Origin: Holophagales bacterium
GTDB taxonomy: Bacteria; Acidobacteriota; Thermoanaerobaculia; Multivoradales; Multivoraceae
Assembly (NCBI GenBank): GCA_009843505.1
Contig: VYDI01000047.1
Span: 1 to 64,000 of the forward strand
Length of the DNA stretch: 64,000 nt
Direction: 5' to 3'
Positions 50,799-59,359 of this stretch are shown one piece after another (position 1 is the first letter of the stretch; the number at the start of each line of letters is the position of its first letter). Made by a program: the position numbers and the translations under genes. The notes beneath the pieces were generated by a model that was not told the DNA's origin, searched no databases, and worked only from the letters and a program-made list of their open reading frames with translations.

Positions 50799-53345
50799 TC
50801 AGCAACCGGCCGTCAGCGCGGAGGGATCGGCGGGTGCGATCGCGATGCGTGAGAAGCGAAGCGTGAACGGTCTGTCCGTCGTGATCAGGAAGGGTGTGTC
50901 GATGCGGTCCATCTCGGCGCCGGAATTCTCGAAGCAGCGGAGAGGAATCTGCAGGGTGTCCCATGCTCCTTCGGGCACGCCCGCAAAGATGGGCGAGACG
51001 AGGAGACCGCCGGTGCAAGGGTAGCCACAGTCCATCCGCATCTGGACTCGCCCCGCGGGCGCTTGCTCCACCAGGAAGTCGATCTCGAGAGTCATGCCGC
51101 TCGCCGTTTCGGCGCGCAGGTCGATGGGATTCGACTGGAGGTAGATCTGGGCCTCGTTGCGGCCTCTCCACTCCGCCTTCCTGGCATCTTCCTGAACGTT
51201 GCGGTCGACGGCCGAAAGCACGACGCCGGACACCCGGCGGCGAGTCTGGCCGCGGCCGTCGGGGGCGGTAACCCGCCAGTCCGCTTCGTCGCCCACGTAG
51301 AACTGCCACCCTTCCGCCGTCCGTCCTTCGAACAGAACGCGCCCGGGCGACGCGCCGGCGTCGGTCGTGCGAACGGGCGATGTTCCGGTCGGCCGCGTCT
51401 CGTCCAGTTCGGGGAGATCGCCGTCGTCGGCGTAGGTCAGGCCGTAGCCGTAGGGGAAGAGCGGGTCGTAGTCCGGGTCGCCGACGTTGAGAACCGTCTG
51501 GTCCAGCGACCTCGGCCAGGAGAAGGAGAGCTTGCCCCGGAAGTCGTGGGCGACTCCGCCGTCGGCCGCGCCGAAGATGACGTCGGCGACGCCGCCGCCC
51601 TCGGAGCCCGGCAGCCAGGCGGCGACGAAGGCGTCGGAGGCGTTGATCTCCGGGTTCGTCCACAGCGGGCGCCCGGACAGGAAGATCGTGACGACCGGAA
51701 TGCCGGCGGCCCGAAGCCTCCCCATCAACTCGACGTCGGACTTGTCCGCCGGGCTGTACTCGAGGCTCGTCACATCGCCCTGGCCCTCGGCGTAAGGCGT
51801 CTCGCCGGTCACGTAGATGGCGGCGTCCGGTAGTTCGCCGCTGTACGCGCATCCCTGGCAGAGGACGGCCCGCCCGCCAGCCGCCTCGAGGATCCGTTCG
51901 ATGCCGGTCCAGATGGACGTGGCGCCCGGGAAGTCGTCGTTCGTGTTCTCGGTTCCCTGCCAGGTCAGCGTCCAGCCGCCGCTCTGCCGGCCGATGTCGT
52001 CGGCCGCGGGACCCGCGACCAGCACCAGCGACGTCGGAGGCAGGGGCAGAAGACCGTCGTCGTTCTTCAGCAGGACGAGAGACTCACGCACCGCCTGCCG
52101 GGCCACCTCGCGATGCTCGGGAGCGCCCAGCAGCTCGAACCGTCCGCCGAGCACGCGTTCCGACGGCCGGCCGCTGTCGAGCAGGCCGGCGCGAGCCTTG
52201 ACGCGCAGGATGCGCCGGACGGCGTCGTCGAGCCTTTGCTCGGGAATCTCGCCGGAACGCACCTGCCGGAGCGTGTTCCTGTGCAGCGCCCTCCAGTCTT
52301 CGGGGACCATGAACAGATCGAGGCCGGCGCGAAGCGTGTCGGCGCAGTTGTCGTTCGTGCAGTTCGGCAACTGGCCGTGTCCGTTCCAGTCGCCGACAAC
52401 GAGCCCGTCGAAGGCCATGCGGCCCTTGAGCACCTCCGTCAGCAGCCCGGCGTGGCCGTGCAGCTTGCGGCCGTGCCAACTGCTGAACGAGGCCATCACC
52501 GCCTGCGCGCCGGCATCGAGCGCGGCGACGTAGGGAGCGCCATGGACGTCGCGGAGGTCTTCCTCGCTCGCCAGCGTGTCGCCCTGATCGTGGCCCTCGA
52601 AGGTGCCGCCGTCGCCGAGGAAGTGTTTGGCCGTGGCGATCACCCGCTCTTCCCCCAGGAACTCAGGGCTGCCTACCGCGCCCTGGAGTCCCTCGACCAG
52701 CGCGCGCGCGTAGTCGACGACGATCTCGGGATCTTCCGAGTAGCTCTCGTAGGTGCGGCCCCAGCGATCGTCCCGGGCCACGGCGACGGTCGGACCGAAG
52801 TTCCAGTCCAGGCCGGTGGCGAGCACCTCCCGGGCCGTGATCTCGCCGATGCGGCGGATCAGGTCCGGATTGCGCGTCGCGCCGAGCCCGATGTTGTGGG
52901 GGAAGATCGTGGCGCCGATCACGTTGTTGTGGCCGTGCACCGCGTCCACGCCCCAGATCACGGGAATCCCGACGCCGCCGTCGGAGGTGTCGGTCGAGGC
53001 TTCGTGGAACGCGTCGGCCAGGGCCAGCCAGCTTTCCGGCGAGGCGTGCTTGTTCTCGTCGGGAAACGAGCCGCCGCCGTTCAGCACCGAGCCCAGGTCG
53101 TACCGCCGCACGTCCCGCGGCGTCACCGAGCGGATCTCCGCCTGAATGACCTGCCCGACCTTCTCGCGGACGGTCATCCGCTCGAGCAGAGCGTCGACCC
53201 GCGCTTCGAGCGCCGGGTCGGCCGGCAGCGGCGGAGTCAGTTCAGGCCAGACTTCGGCGCGAACCTCGGGGGCCGGAGCCTGCTGCGCCGGCGCTGGAAC
53301 CGCCCAGGCGATTACCAGCGCAAGCGCTAGCAGAGGGGCCGTCAC
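50799..53345 (-). CDS. Glycoside hydrolase family 3 (exo-beta-glucan glucohydrolase) with C-terminal ExoP-like domain
   Basis: An 848-residue secreted enzyme. It has a signal peptide (cleavage near A-P-A-Q-Q), the GH3 N-terminal barrel (G-V-G-I-P-V-I-W-G-V-D-A-V-H-G-H-N-N; K-H-F-L-G-D-G), catalytic nucleophile Asp319 in V-V-G-D-W-N-G, the GH3 C-terminal domain (V-L-V-A-G-P-A-A-D; W-T-L-T-W-Q-G), and about 190 C-terminal residues matching the ExoP-type galactose-binding-like domain. It would remove glucose from beta-1,3/1,4-glucan oligosaccharides in the periplasm. It lies between the TonB receptor (40-nt gap) and the symporter. Confidence 0.92.
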   Translation of the reverse strand: MTAPLLALALVIAWAVPAPAQQAPAPEVRAEVWPELTPPLPADPALEARVDALLERMTVREKVGQVIQAEIRSVTPRDVRRYDLGSVLNGGGSFPDENKHASPESWLALADAFHEASTDTSDGGVGIPVIWGVDAVHGHNNVIGATIFPHNIGLGATRNPDLIRRIGEITAREVLATGLDWNFGPTVAVARDDRWGRTYESYSEDPEIVVDYARALVEGLQGAVGSPEFLGEERVIATAKHFLGDGGTFEGHDQGDTLASEEDLRDVHGAPYVAALDAGAQAVMASFSSWHGRKLHGHAGLLTEVLKGRMAFDGLVVGDWNGHGQLPNCTNDNCADTLRAGLDLFMVPEDWRALHRNTLRQVRSGEIPEQRLDDAVRRILRVKARAGLLDSGRPSERVLGGRFELLGAPEHREVARQAVRESLVLLKNDDGLLPLPPTSLVLVAGPAADDIGRQSGGWTLTWQGTENTNDDFPGATSIWTGIERILEAAGGRAVLCQGCAYSGELPDAAIYVTGETPYAEGQGDVTSLEYSPADKSDVELMGRLRAAGIPVVTIFLSGRPLWTNPEINASDAFVAAWLPGSEGGGVADVIFGAADGGVAHDFRGKLSFSWPRSLDQTVLNVGDPDYDPLFPYGYGLTYADDGDLPELDETRPTGTSPVRTTDAGASPGRVLFEGRTAEGWQFYVGDEADWRVTAPDGRGQTRRRVSGVVLSAVDRNVQEDARKAEWRGRNEAQIYLQSNPIDLRAETASGMTLEIDFLVEQAPAGRVQMRMDCGYPCTGGLLVSPIFAGVPEGAWDTLQIPLRCFENSGAEMDRIDTPFLITTDRPFTLRFSRIAIAPADPSALTAGC

Positions 53346-53385
53346 GACGTGGAGTCGTCCGTTTTCCGGCGTCCCGTGGTGTGCT

Positions 53386-56300
53386 CTAGAACAGCAGCTT
53401 GAAGCCGAGCTGCACCTGCCTCGGATCGCGGGCCGCCTGCGCCTCGCCGAAGTTGTTCGGCAGGGTGTAGCCGGTGATCGCCCTTCTCTCCGTGGCGACG
53501 TCGCTGTCGTAGGTGACGCTGCTCGGGTTCATCACCGTGTTGATGCCCACGAAGTTGTCGCGGTTCGTCACGTTGAAGACCTCGAACCGGAACTGGCCGG
53601 TCACGCGGTCGGTGATGCGGATGTTCTTGGTCAGCGAGAAGTCGACCTGGAAGAAGTCCGCTCCCTCGCACACGCCGGGCCGGGTGTTGCTCAGCGTGCC
53701 GAGCTGCCAGCCGACCAGCGTGAAGGCGTCGGGATTGATGACCTGCAACCCACTGCCGCCGCACGCGACCCCCGTGAGGAGCGGCCGCATGTTCTCGGTG
53801 TAGCCGGTGCCGCCGGCGCCGTTGACCCCGGTCAGGTTTCCGGTTCTCACCGTCAGGGCCTGGCCCGAGGAGTACTGGACGATCCCGCCGAACTGCCAGG
53901 CGCCGAACAGCCCGCGGACGAAGCCGCTCTGGTTCTCGAGCGTGGGCAGGTTGTGGAGCACGTTGGCGTTGAACACGTGATCCCGATGCAGGCCTGCGTA
54001 GCCGAAGTCGAGATCGGGGTTCTCGCGATCCGTGATCTGACCGGCGAACGAGCCGGCCCCCGCGTCGTTCAGCGGGTCGTTGGCCTTGAAGCTCGAGAGC
54101 GTGTACGAGGCCTGGAACTGCGAGCCGTTGCCGTACCTCTGCACGTACTGCATCTGGAGACCGTCGTACTCGGAGATGCCGTTCGACTCCCAGAACAGGA
54201 TGTTGCCGTCGCCGAAGACCGAGAACGGTCGCAGTGCGCCGCGAACGCCGGCGCCGCCGTCGCCCTCGGGGGCGGTCACGTACTCGAGCCGGTCGGGGAT
54301 GCCGTTGCCGTTGTTGTCGCCGGAGGCAACCTGGTTGATGTCCGAGCGCCTCGTGATGTGGCGCCCGCGGGTGCCGACGTAGGCGATCTCGATCGTGCTG
54401 CTCCGGCCGAGCCGCTGCTCCCAGGCCACGTTGAACTGCAGGTTGTACGGCGTCTGGAAGTTCGGGTCGATGCCCGTCTGCGGTCTTCCGAGCCCGCAAT
54501 CGAGGCACGGCTGCGGCGCCTCGTCCAGCTTGCGGATGCCGTTCAGGCTGGAGCGGAAGGGCGGGTTGCCGGCGAACTCGAGCTGGATGTTCACGCGGTC
54601 ACGCTGGAAGAACTGGCCGAAGCCGGCCCGGACCACGCTTCTGCCGTTGCCGAAGATGTCGTAAGCCAGACCGAGGCGCGGCGCGAAGTTGTCCGTGTCG
54701 CTGTCCACCAGCCCGCGGCCCGGACCGGTAGAGCCGCCCATCAGGCCCGCATCGCCGCAGGGGTCCGTTCCCGGTACCTGGAGCAGACCGTTGCACGGGT
54801 CGCCGCCCAGCGCGGGATCGAAGGTTCTCGGATCGAATGCCGTGAGCAGGTCGTCGCTGGCGTAGGGCCACTTGTAGTTCGAGTAGCGGACGCCGTAGTC
54901 GAGGTTGAGGCGGGGGTTCACCTGCCAGGAATCGGCGACGTAGAACTCGACGTCCTCCCAGTTCAGCTCCGGCGTCGGCTGGTGCGAGTTCTCCGCGTAG
55001 CCGAATGTCATGTCCTGGAGCAGGAAGTCGGCCAGGATGTTGCCGGTGTTGGCGCCCCAGCCGTTGTGACCGGTGCTCGGGCCCCAGAACTGCGGCGTCT
55101 CGGAAGCCGAGCTGCCGCCGATGTACTCCTTCTTCTTGTTCTCGCTGTAGAGGGCGCCCACCTTGAGCCAGTGCTTGCCGAAGACCTGCGAGTAGTCGTC
55201 CTTGAGCACCATCAGGTCCTGCTTGTTCTCCCAGGGCGCGATGTTCCACAGCGCGCCGTAGCCGGCTGCGCCCCAGAACACCGGATGGCTACGATCGGCG
55301 CCGCCCGTCTTGCCGTCGAAGATCGCGGGGATTGCCGCGTTGATCTGGCTGTTCAGCCCCGGGTTGGTGCCGCCCCGGTTGAGGCTGATCTCGTTACCCG
55401 AGTAGGAGAAGGTGACCGTGTTGACGCTGTTGTCGCCGATCGTCTGGCTGAGCTGGGCCACGAGGGAGTGGCCGGGCTGGTCCCAGTTCGTGTCGACGGC
55501 GGGGTAGGGGTCGTCGCCCCACAGGCCGTTCGCTTCGCCGGCGTTCGGAGCGCCGTTGACCCAGTTGTCCCGGGTGTAGCGAAGCATCAGCCGGCTGCGG
55601 TCCGTGGCGTCGTAGTCGAGCCGCAGGTTCGCCTGGTCCCAGTCGATCGGCGTAACCACGGCCTCGACCCAGTTGTTGCAACTGCCGGCCACCGGCGTCA
55701 CGTTGGGCAGGGGGTAGAGATTCAGCATGCCCTGGCCGCCGGCGTTGATCCGGTCCGACGGAATCATGTTGCCGGGGAACGGCTGGCCGGTGGTGGGATC
55801 GGTCGGGATCGCCGGGGTGCACCCGGGGATCGACGGACCGCTGAAGTCACCCGCGCGCTCGGCCGCAGTGGGGACGAAGCCCGTGCGGGCGATGCCGCGC
55901 TCTTCCTGGTTCCACTCGCCGGAGAGGAAAAAGTGCAGCTTGTCCTGCTGGATCGGGCCGCCGAGGGTGAAGCCGTAGTCCTGACGGTCGAGGGGCTCCG
56001 TGTCCAGGCCGGCCTGCTCCAGGAAGTAGTTCGTCTCGTTCCAGGAGTCGTCGCGCATGAACGTGTAGGCGCTGCCGCGGAACTCGTTCGTGCCGCCGCG
56101 CGTCACGATGTTGATCTGGCCACCGGCGGCGCCACCGAACTCGGGGCTGTAGCTGTTCCGGTGGATCTTGAACTCCTCGATCGCGTCGACCGAGGGGTAG
56201 ATGAGGATCGTGCGGTTCGAGCCGACGTCGTTGTTGTTCGCGCCGTCGACCGTCCACAGGTTGCCGGTGGTGCCGCTGCCGCTGATCGACAGGTCGACGC

Positions 56301-56826
56301 CGGCCAGCAGGCCCTTGTTCTTGGTGTCGAAGCCCTCGGGCGCACTCACGCCCGGCTGCAGGAGCGTCAACTGGACGAAGTTGCGTCCGTTGAGCGGCAG
56401 CTCGCGGATCTGTTCGCCGGTCATCAGGCCGGCGACCTCGCCGCTCATCGTTTCGACCGGGATGGCCTCGGCTTCGACCGTGATGGTCTCCGAGACGTCG
56501 CCGAGTTCGAGTTGCGCGTTCACCTCGCGGACGTCGGCGACGTTCAGTGCGATGTCGCTGATCACGGACGACTTGAAGCCGTCCAGCGTGACCGTGATCT
56601 CGTACGCGCCGACCGGCAGGTCGCCGAAGGTGTAGATGCCGGAAGGGTTGGTGAACGTCGTCCGGTTGAGGCCGGTTTCGGTCCCTTCCAGGTTCACGGT
56701 GACCCCGGGCAGGGCGCTTCCGTTCGGGTCGGTGACGGTGCCCCGGATGCTGGCCGTGAACCGCTGCGCCACGAGGGGCGCCGCCAGCAGCGAGAGGATG
56801 AGGATGAGAGCAAGTCTTCGTGCCAT
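53386..56826 (-). CDS. TonB-dependent receptor, Oar-like, with carboxypeptidase regulatory-like domain
   Basis: A 1146-residue outer-membrane protein. A signal peptide is followed by a carboxypeptidase-regulatory-like domain (S-I-R-G-T-V-T-D-P-N-G-S-A-L-P-G-V-T), then a plug (E-L-P-L-N-G-R-N-F; W-T-V-D-G-A-N-N-N-D; G-G-A-A-G-G-Q-I-N-I) and a long beta-barrel ending L-G-F-K-L-L-F with the C-terminal Phe typical of outer-membrane proteins. This build is very common in Acidobacteriota. GGAGG lies upstream of the ATG. It heads the operon with GH3 and the symporter and is divergent from a LacI regulator, so it probably imports a glucan oligosaccharide. Confidence 0.95.
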   Translation of the reverse strand: MARRLALILILSLLAAPLVAQRFTASIRGTVTDPNGSALPGVTVNLEGTETGLNRTTFTNPSGIYTFGDLPVGAYEITVTLDGFKSSVISDIALNVADVREVNAQLELGDVSETITVEAEAIPVETMSGEVAGLMTGEQIRELPLNGRNFVQLTLLQPGVSAPEGFDTKNKGLLAGVDLSISGSGTTGNLWTVDGANNNDVGSNRTILIYPSVDAIEEFKIHRNSYSPEFGGAAGGQINIVTRGGTNEFRGSAYTFMRDDSWNETNYFLEQAGLDTEPLDRQDYGFTLGGPIQQDKLHFFLSGEWNQEERGIARTGFVPTAAERAGDFSGPSIPGCTPAIPTDPTTGQPFPGNMIPSDRINAGGQGMLNLYPLPNVTPVAGSCNNWVEAVVTPIDWDQANLRLDYDATDRSRLMLRYTRDNWVNGAPNAGEANGLWGDDPYPAVDTNWDQPGHSLVAQLSQTIGDNSVNTVTFSYSGNEISLNRGGTNPGLNSQINAAIPAIFDGKTGGADRSHPVFWGAAGYGALWNIAPWENKQDLMVLKDDYSQVFGKHWLKVGALYSENKKKEYIGGSSASETPQFWGPSTGHNGWGANTGNILADFLLQDMTFGYAENSHQPTPELNWEDVEFYVADSWQVNPRLNLDYGVRYSNYKWPYASDDLLTAFDPRTFDPALGGDPCNGLLQVPGTDPCGDAGLMGGSTGPGRGLVDSDTDNFAPRLGLAYDIFGNGRSVVRAGFGQFFQRDRVNIQLEFAGNPPFRSSLNGIRKLDEAPQPCLDCGLGRPQTGIDPNFQTPYNLQFNVAWEQRLGRSSTIEIAYVGTRGRHITRRSDINQVASGDNNGNGIPDRLEYVTAPEGDGGAGVRGALRPFSVFGDGNILFWESNGISEYDGLQMQYVQRYGNGSQFQASYTLSSFKANDPLNDAGAGSFAGQITDRENPDLDFGYAGLHRDHVFNANVLHNLPTLENQSGFVRGLFGAWQFGGIVQYSSGQALTVRTGNLTGVNGAGGTGYTENMRPLLTGVACGGSGLQVINPDAFTLVGWQLGTLSNTRPGVCEGADFFQVDFSLTKNIRITDRVTGQFRFEVFNVTNRDNFVGINTVMNPSSVTYDSDVATERRAITGYTLPNNFGEAQAARDPRQVQLGFKLLF

Positions 56827-56848
56827 GGCTTCGTGCCTCCTTGACGGG

Positions 56849-56860
56849 TAAACCGATTTA
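56849..56860. promoter_or_regulatory. Candidate LacI-family operator O1
   Basis: TAAACCGATTTA fits the LacI-family pattern TAAANCGNTTTA with the central CG. It lies 22 nt upstream of the TonB receptor start, just before its GGAGG. It probably blocks expression of the receptor-GH3-symporter operon. Confidence 0.65.
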
Positions 56861-56914
56861 GCCGCTAGCCGTACAAAACGCCCGGCATCCTGCCGCTGCA
56901 GACGGAAGGGTCGG

Positions 56915-56937
56915 GCTAAATCGTTTTAGCATGCTAA
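56915..56937. promoter_or_regulatory. Candidate LacI-family operator O2 with overlapping palindrome
   Basis: GCTAAATCGTTTTAGC (56915-56930) fits TAAANCGNTTTA with matching GC/GC flanks. Its right half overlaps a perfect 12-bp palindrome TTAGCATGCTAA (56926-56937). It lies 61 nt upstream of the lacI start and 68 nt centre-to-centre from O1, close to 6.5 helical turns. It may serve autoregulation and looping with O1. Confidence 0.65.
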
Positions 56938-56991
56938 TCTGGACTGTACACGCCGCGTAGGATTTGTCAAGAAGTCGTCAAAGAAGCCCCA

Positions 56992-58080
56992 GTGAGCAGC
57001 GACAGACCTGAAGAAGCCAGCGGCCGCGAGCCGAAGCCCGAGCGACGGGTCCGTCTCAAGGACGTGGCGGCGCATCTCGGCCTGTCGCCCACGACGGTTT
57101 CGCTGGTCATGAACCGCTCGCCGGCTGCCAGCGGGATCCCTCCGGAGACCCAGGACCGGGTCCGCGCCGCGGCGGAAGAACTCGGCTACCGCCCCAACTT
57201 CATCGCCCGGTCGCTCCGGCGCCAGCGTACGTTCGCGGTGGGCGTGCTCCTGCCGGAGATCAGCGAGGGTTACGCGGCCGGCGTTCTCGGCGGTATCGAG
57301 GATCAGCTCCTCCAGGAGGGCTACTTCTACCTGGTGGCCGGCCACCACTCCAAGCAGGATCTCCTGGACGACTACCTGCAACTCCTCACGGAACGCTCGG
57401 TCGAGGGACTGATCCTGGTCAACACCCCGATGGACGAGCCCCTGTCGCTGCCGGCGGTGGTGGTGGCCGGGCACCGGGAGTTGGCGGGCGTGACGAACGT
57501 GGTCATCGATCACGAGGTAGCCGCGCGACTTGCGCTGGCCCACCTGGCCGAACTCGGCCACCGCCGGATCGCGTTCTTCAAGGGGCACCCGCACTCGGCC
57601 GACACCGAGTCACGCTGGCAGGCGATCGTCGCGGCGTCCGTGGAACTCGGCCTCGAGATCGATCCGCGGCTGACGCTCCAGCTTTCCGGTGGTACGGCCG
57701 GCGAGCAGTTCTCGCCCGAGGAGGGCTACCGCGAGGGGCACGTGTTCGGCCAGAAGCTGCTCGCGGTGGGCGTGCCCTTCACCGCGCTCTTCGCCTTCAA
57801 CGATGTCTCGGCGATCGGTGCCATGCGGGCGATCGTCGAGAGCGGGCTGCGGATCCCGGACGATGTCTCGGTCGTCGGTTTCGACGACATTCTCAGCGCG
57901 GCCTTCCAGAACCCGAGCCTGACCACCGTGCGGCAGCCTTTGCACGAGATGGGACGGAGGGCCGCCGCCGAGTTGCTGCACAAGCTGGGTGCGCCCGGAG
58001 GCGACTCGCCGGCGACGGTCACCATCGAGCCGACCCTCGTGCTCCGGGATTCGACCGGTCCTCCGCCCGATCGTGCCTGA
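56992..58080 (+). CDS. LacI-family transcriptional regulator
   Basis: A 362-residue repressor or activator. The helix-turn-helix is at residues 21-41 (V-A-A-H-L-G-L-S-P-T-T-V-S-L-V-M-N), followed by the hinge E-L-G-Y-R-P-N-F-I-A-R-S-L and the periplasmic-binding-like ligand domain (V-V-I-D-H; F-A-F-N-D-V-S-A-I-G; V-G-F-D-D-I). The GTG start is used; its Shine-Dalgarno is weak. It is divergent from the TonB receptor operon, and two operators of its family type lie between them. The last residues (R-D-S-T-G-P-P-P-D-R-A) fall in a 31-nt tandem duplication shared with the start of the next gene. Confidence 0.95.
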   Translation: MSSDRPEEASGREPKPERRVRLKDVAAHLGLSPTTVSLVMNRSPAASGIPPETQDRVRAAAEELGYRPNFIARSLRRQRTFAVGVLLPEISEGYAAGVLGGIEDQLLQEGYFYLVAGHHSKQDLLDDYLQLLTERSVEGLILVNTPMDEPLSLPAVVVAGHRELAGVTNVVIDHEVAARLALAHLAELGHRRIAFFKGHPHSADTESRWQAIVAASVELGLEIDPRLTLQLSGGTAGEQFSPEEGYREGHVFGQKLLAVGVPFTALFAFNDVSAIGAMRAIVESGLRIPDDVSVVGFDDILSAAFQNPSLTTVRQPLHEMGRRAAAELLHKLGAPGGDSPATVTIEPTLVLRDSTGPPPDRA

Positions 58081-58101
58081 TTCGACCGGTCCTCCGCTCG
58101 A
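58048..58101 (+). repeat. 31-nt-period tandem duplication at the lacI/MFS junction
   Basis: A 23-nt unit starting GATTCGACCGGTCCTCCGC occurs at 58048-58070 and again at 58079-58101 with one mismatch, separated by TCGTGCCT. The first copy encodes the LacI C-terminus (D-S-T-G-P-P-P-D) and the second, one frame over, the MFS N-terminus (D-S-T-G-P-P-L-D). The lacI stop and the MFS GTG start lie between them. Confidence 0.85.
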
Positions 58102-59344
58102 CGCTGGTTCCGCCAGCTCTGTGCGGTTGCCCCTCTACACGGGTTTCCTGCTGACCGGCGTGGTCACGGTCCTTCTCGGTCCCCTGCTTCCCGAACTCTC
58201 CCGGGAGTGGAGCCTGCCGGTGGCGGAGTTGGCGCCGCTCTTCGTCGCTCAGTTCCTCGCCAGCGCCGTCGGCTCCCTTCTTTCCAGCTACCGGCAGGGC
58301 CTCAGTCTGGTAGTCGGCTACCTGCTGATCGCCATCGGTCTGTCGTCCCTGGCGATGGCGAGCTGGCCGCTCGCCCTGGCGCCGGTGGCCGCCATCGGGT
58401 TGGGACTCGGTCTGGCGATCCCGGCGACCAATCTCCGGGTCGCGCACTCGCAGCCGACAAGGCGGGGGGCCGCGCTCTCGTCGCTCAACCTGGTGTGGGG
58501 CGCCGGCGCGGTCGCATGCCCCCTCGCCTTCGCGGTTCGTCCGCGGGGGATGTCGAGCGACGCAGTGCTGCTGGTCTTGGCGGGGGCGGCGGGCCTCGTG
58601 CTGTCGTGTCTCGCATGGAACGTGCGGCCCGCAGCAGCAGGGCGTTTCACACTGGGTGCGCCGGCGTCCTCGCCGGCTTCTGAAGTGAAGGCGTCGCAGG
58701 GCGGCGACCTTGGTGCTGCCGTAGCGGCGCCCGCAGCCTCAGTGCCGACCAGAAGGCAGGGGGGCGTGTTGCCGGGTCTCGTCGTGATTGCCGCGATCCT
58801 GTTCCTCTACGTCGGGATCGAGAACGCGGTCGGAGGATGGCTCGTCAGCCTCGCCGATCAGTTCCAGCCGACGCGCTCGGCGACGTCGCTCTGGATCGGA
58901 TCCGGCTTCTGGGCGGCGCTCCTGGGCGGCCGCGTCGTGGCTCCCCTCCTGCTGCGCCGGATGTCCGAGCGCGTGCTCTACGGCACCGGGCTCGCCGTCG
59001 CGGGAGCGGGCCTTCTCGGGCTCCTGACCAGCGGATCGCAGCCCGGCGTGGCCGTCTCGGCGGTCGCCGTCGGCGCCGGCCTGGCGCCTCTCTTTCCACT
59101 GACCGTCTCGTTTCTGGCGGAACTGACCGCCTCGACCCAGTCCCGTTCCACCGGCTGGGTCTTCGCCCTCGCGGGCACGGGGGGCGCCGTCCTGCCCTGG
59201 TTGACCGCCCGGTTGGCCGGTGGCGCCGAGCAGCTTGCCGCCGGGTTCATCGCGCCGATCGCGGGGCTGACTCTGCTCGCCCTTCTCTTCGGCTTTCTCA
59301 ACCGCCTCGCGGCCCTGGCCGCACCACCTCGGGCCCGACCTTGA
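58073..59344 (+). CDS. Major facilitator superfamily transporter
   Basis: A 423-residue inner-membrane transporter with 12 predicted helices, of the sugar-type MFS seen beside glycan-use genes. The GTG at 58073 overlaps lacI by 8 nt. The first helix starts near Y-T-G-F-L-L-T-G-V-V. A later in-frame GTG before R-L-P-L-Y could also be used. The central loop between helices 6 and 7 (about residues 192-213, T-L-G-A-P-A-S-S-P-A-S) is encoded by a repeat copy. It may export or import the sugar sensed by the LacI protein. Confidence 0.87.
   Translation: MPDSTGPPLDAGSASSVRLPLYTGFLLTGVVTVLLGPLLPELSREWSLPVAELAPLFVAQFLASAVGSLLSSYRQGLSLVVGYLLIAIGLSSLAMASWPLALAPVAAIGLGLGLAIPATNLRVAHSQPTRRGAALSSLNLVWGAGAVACPLAFAVRPRGMSSDAVLLVLAGAAGLVLSCLAWNVRPAAAGRFTLGAPASSPASEVKASQGGDLGAAVAAPAASVPTRRQGGVLPGLVVIAAILFLYVGIENAVGGWLVSLADQFQPTRSATSLWIGSGFWAALLGGRVVAPLLLRRMSERVLYGTGLAVAGAGLLGLLTSGSQPGVAVSAVAVGAGLAPLFPLTVSFLAELTASTQSRSTGWVFALAGTGGAVLPWLTARLAGGAEQLAAGFIAPIAGLTLLALLFGFLNRLAALAAPPRARP
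58648..58709 (+). repeat. Palindromic repeat copy 11, in frame in MFS transporter
   Basis: CACACTGGGTGCGCCGGCG, TCCT, CGCCGGC, then a worn region TTCTGAAGTGAAGG and GCGTCGC-AGG-GCGGCGACC. The final GCGACC agrees with complete copies. It encodes the large cytoplasmic loop of the transporter. Confidence 0.87.
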
Positions 59345-59359
59345 AAGTAGACTGATTCG

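Noticed and set aside
53146..56844. A plus-strand open frame of over 1200 codons opposite the TonB receptor.
   Set aside because: It is a mirror frame typical of GC-rich genes. The minus strand encodes a complete TonB receptor with signal peptide, plug motifs and terminal Phe.
57980..58020. CTGGGTGCGCCC near the end of lacI, resembling the repeat core.
   Set aside because: It lacks the hairpin, and L-G-A-P-G-G-D-S is a plausible natural LacI tail. Counted as chance similarity.
5605..58709. A CRISPR array or integron explanation for the dispersed repeats.
   Set aside because: Copies are kilobases apart, in both orientations, variable in length and without regular spacers or cas/integrase genes.
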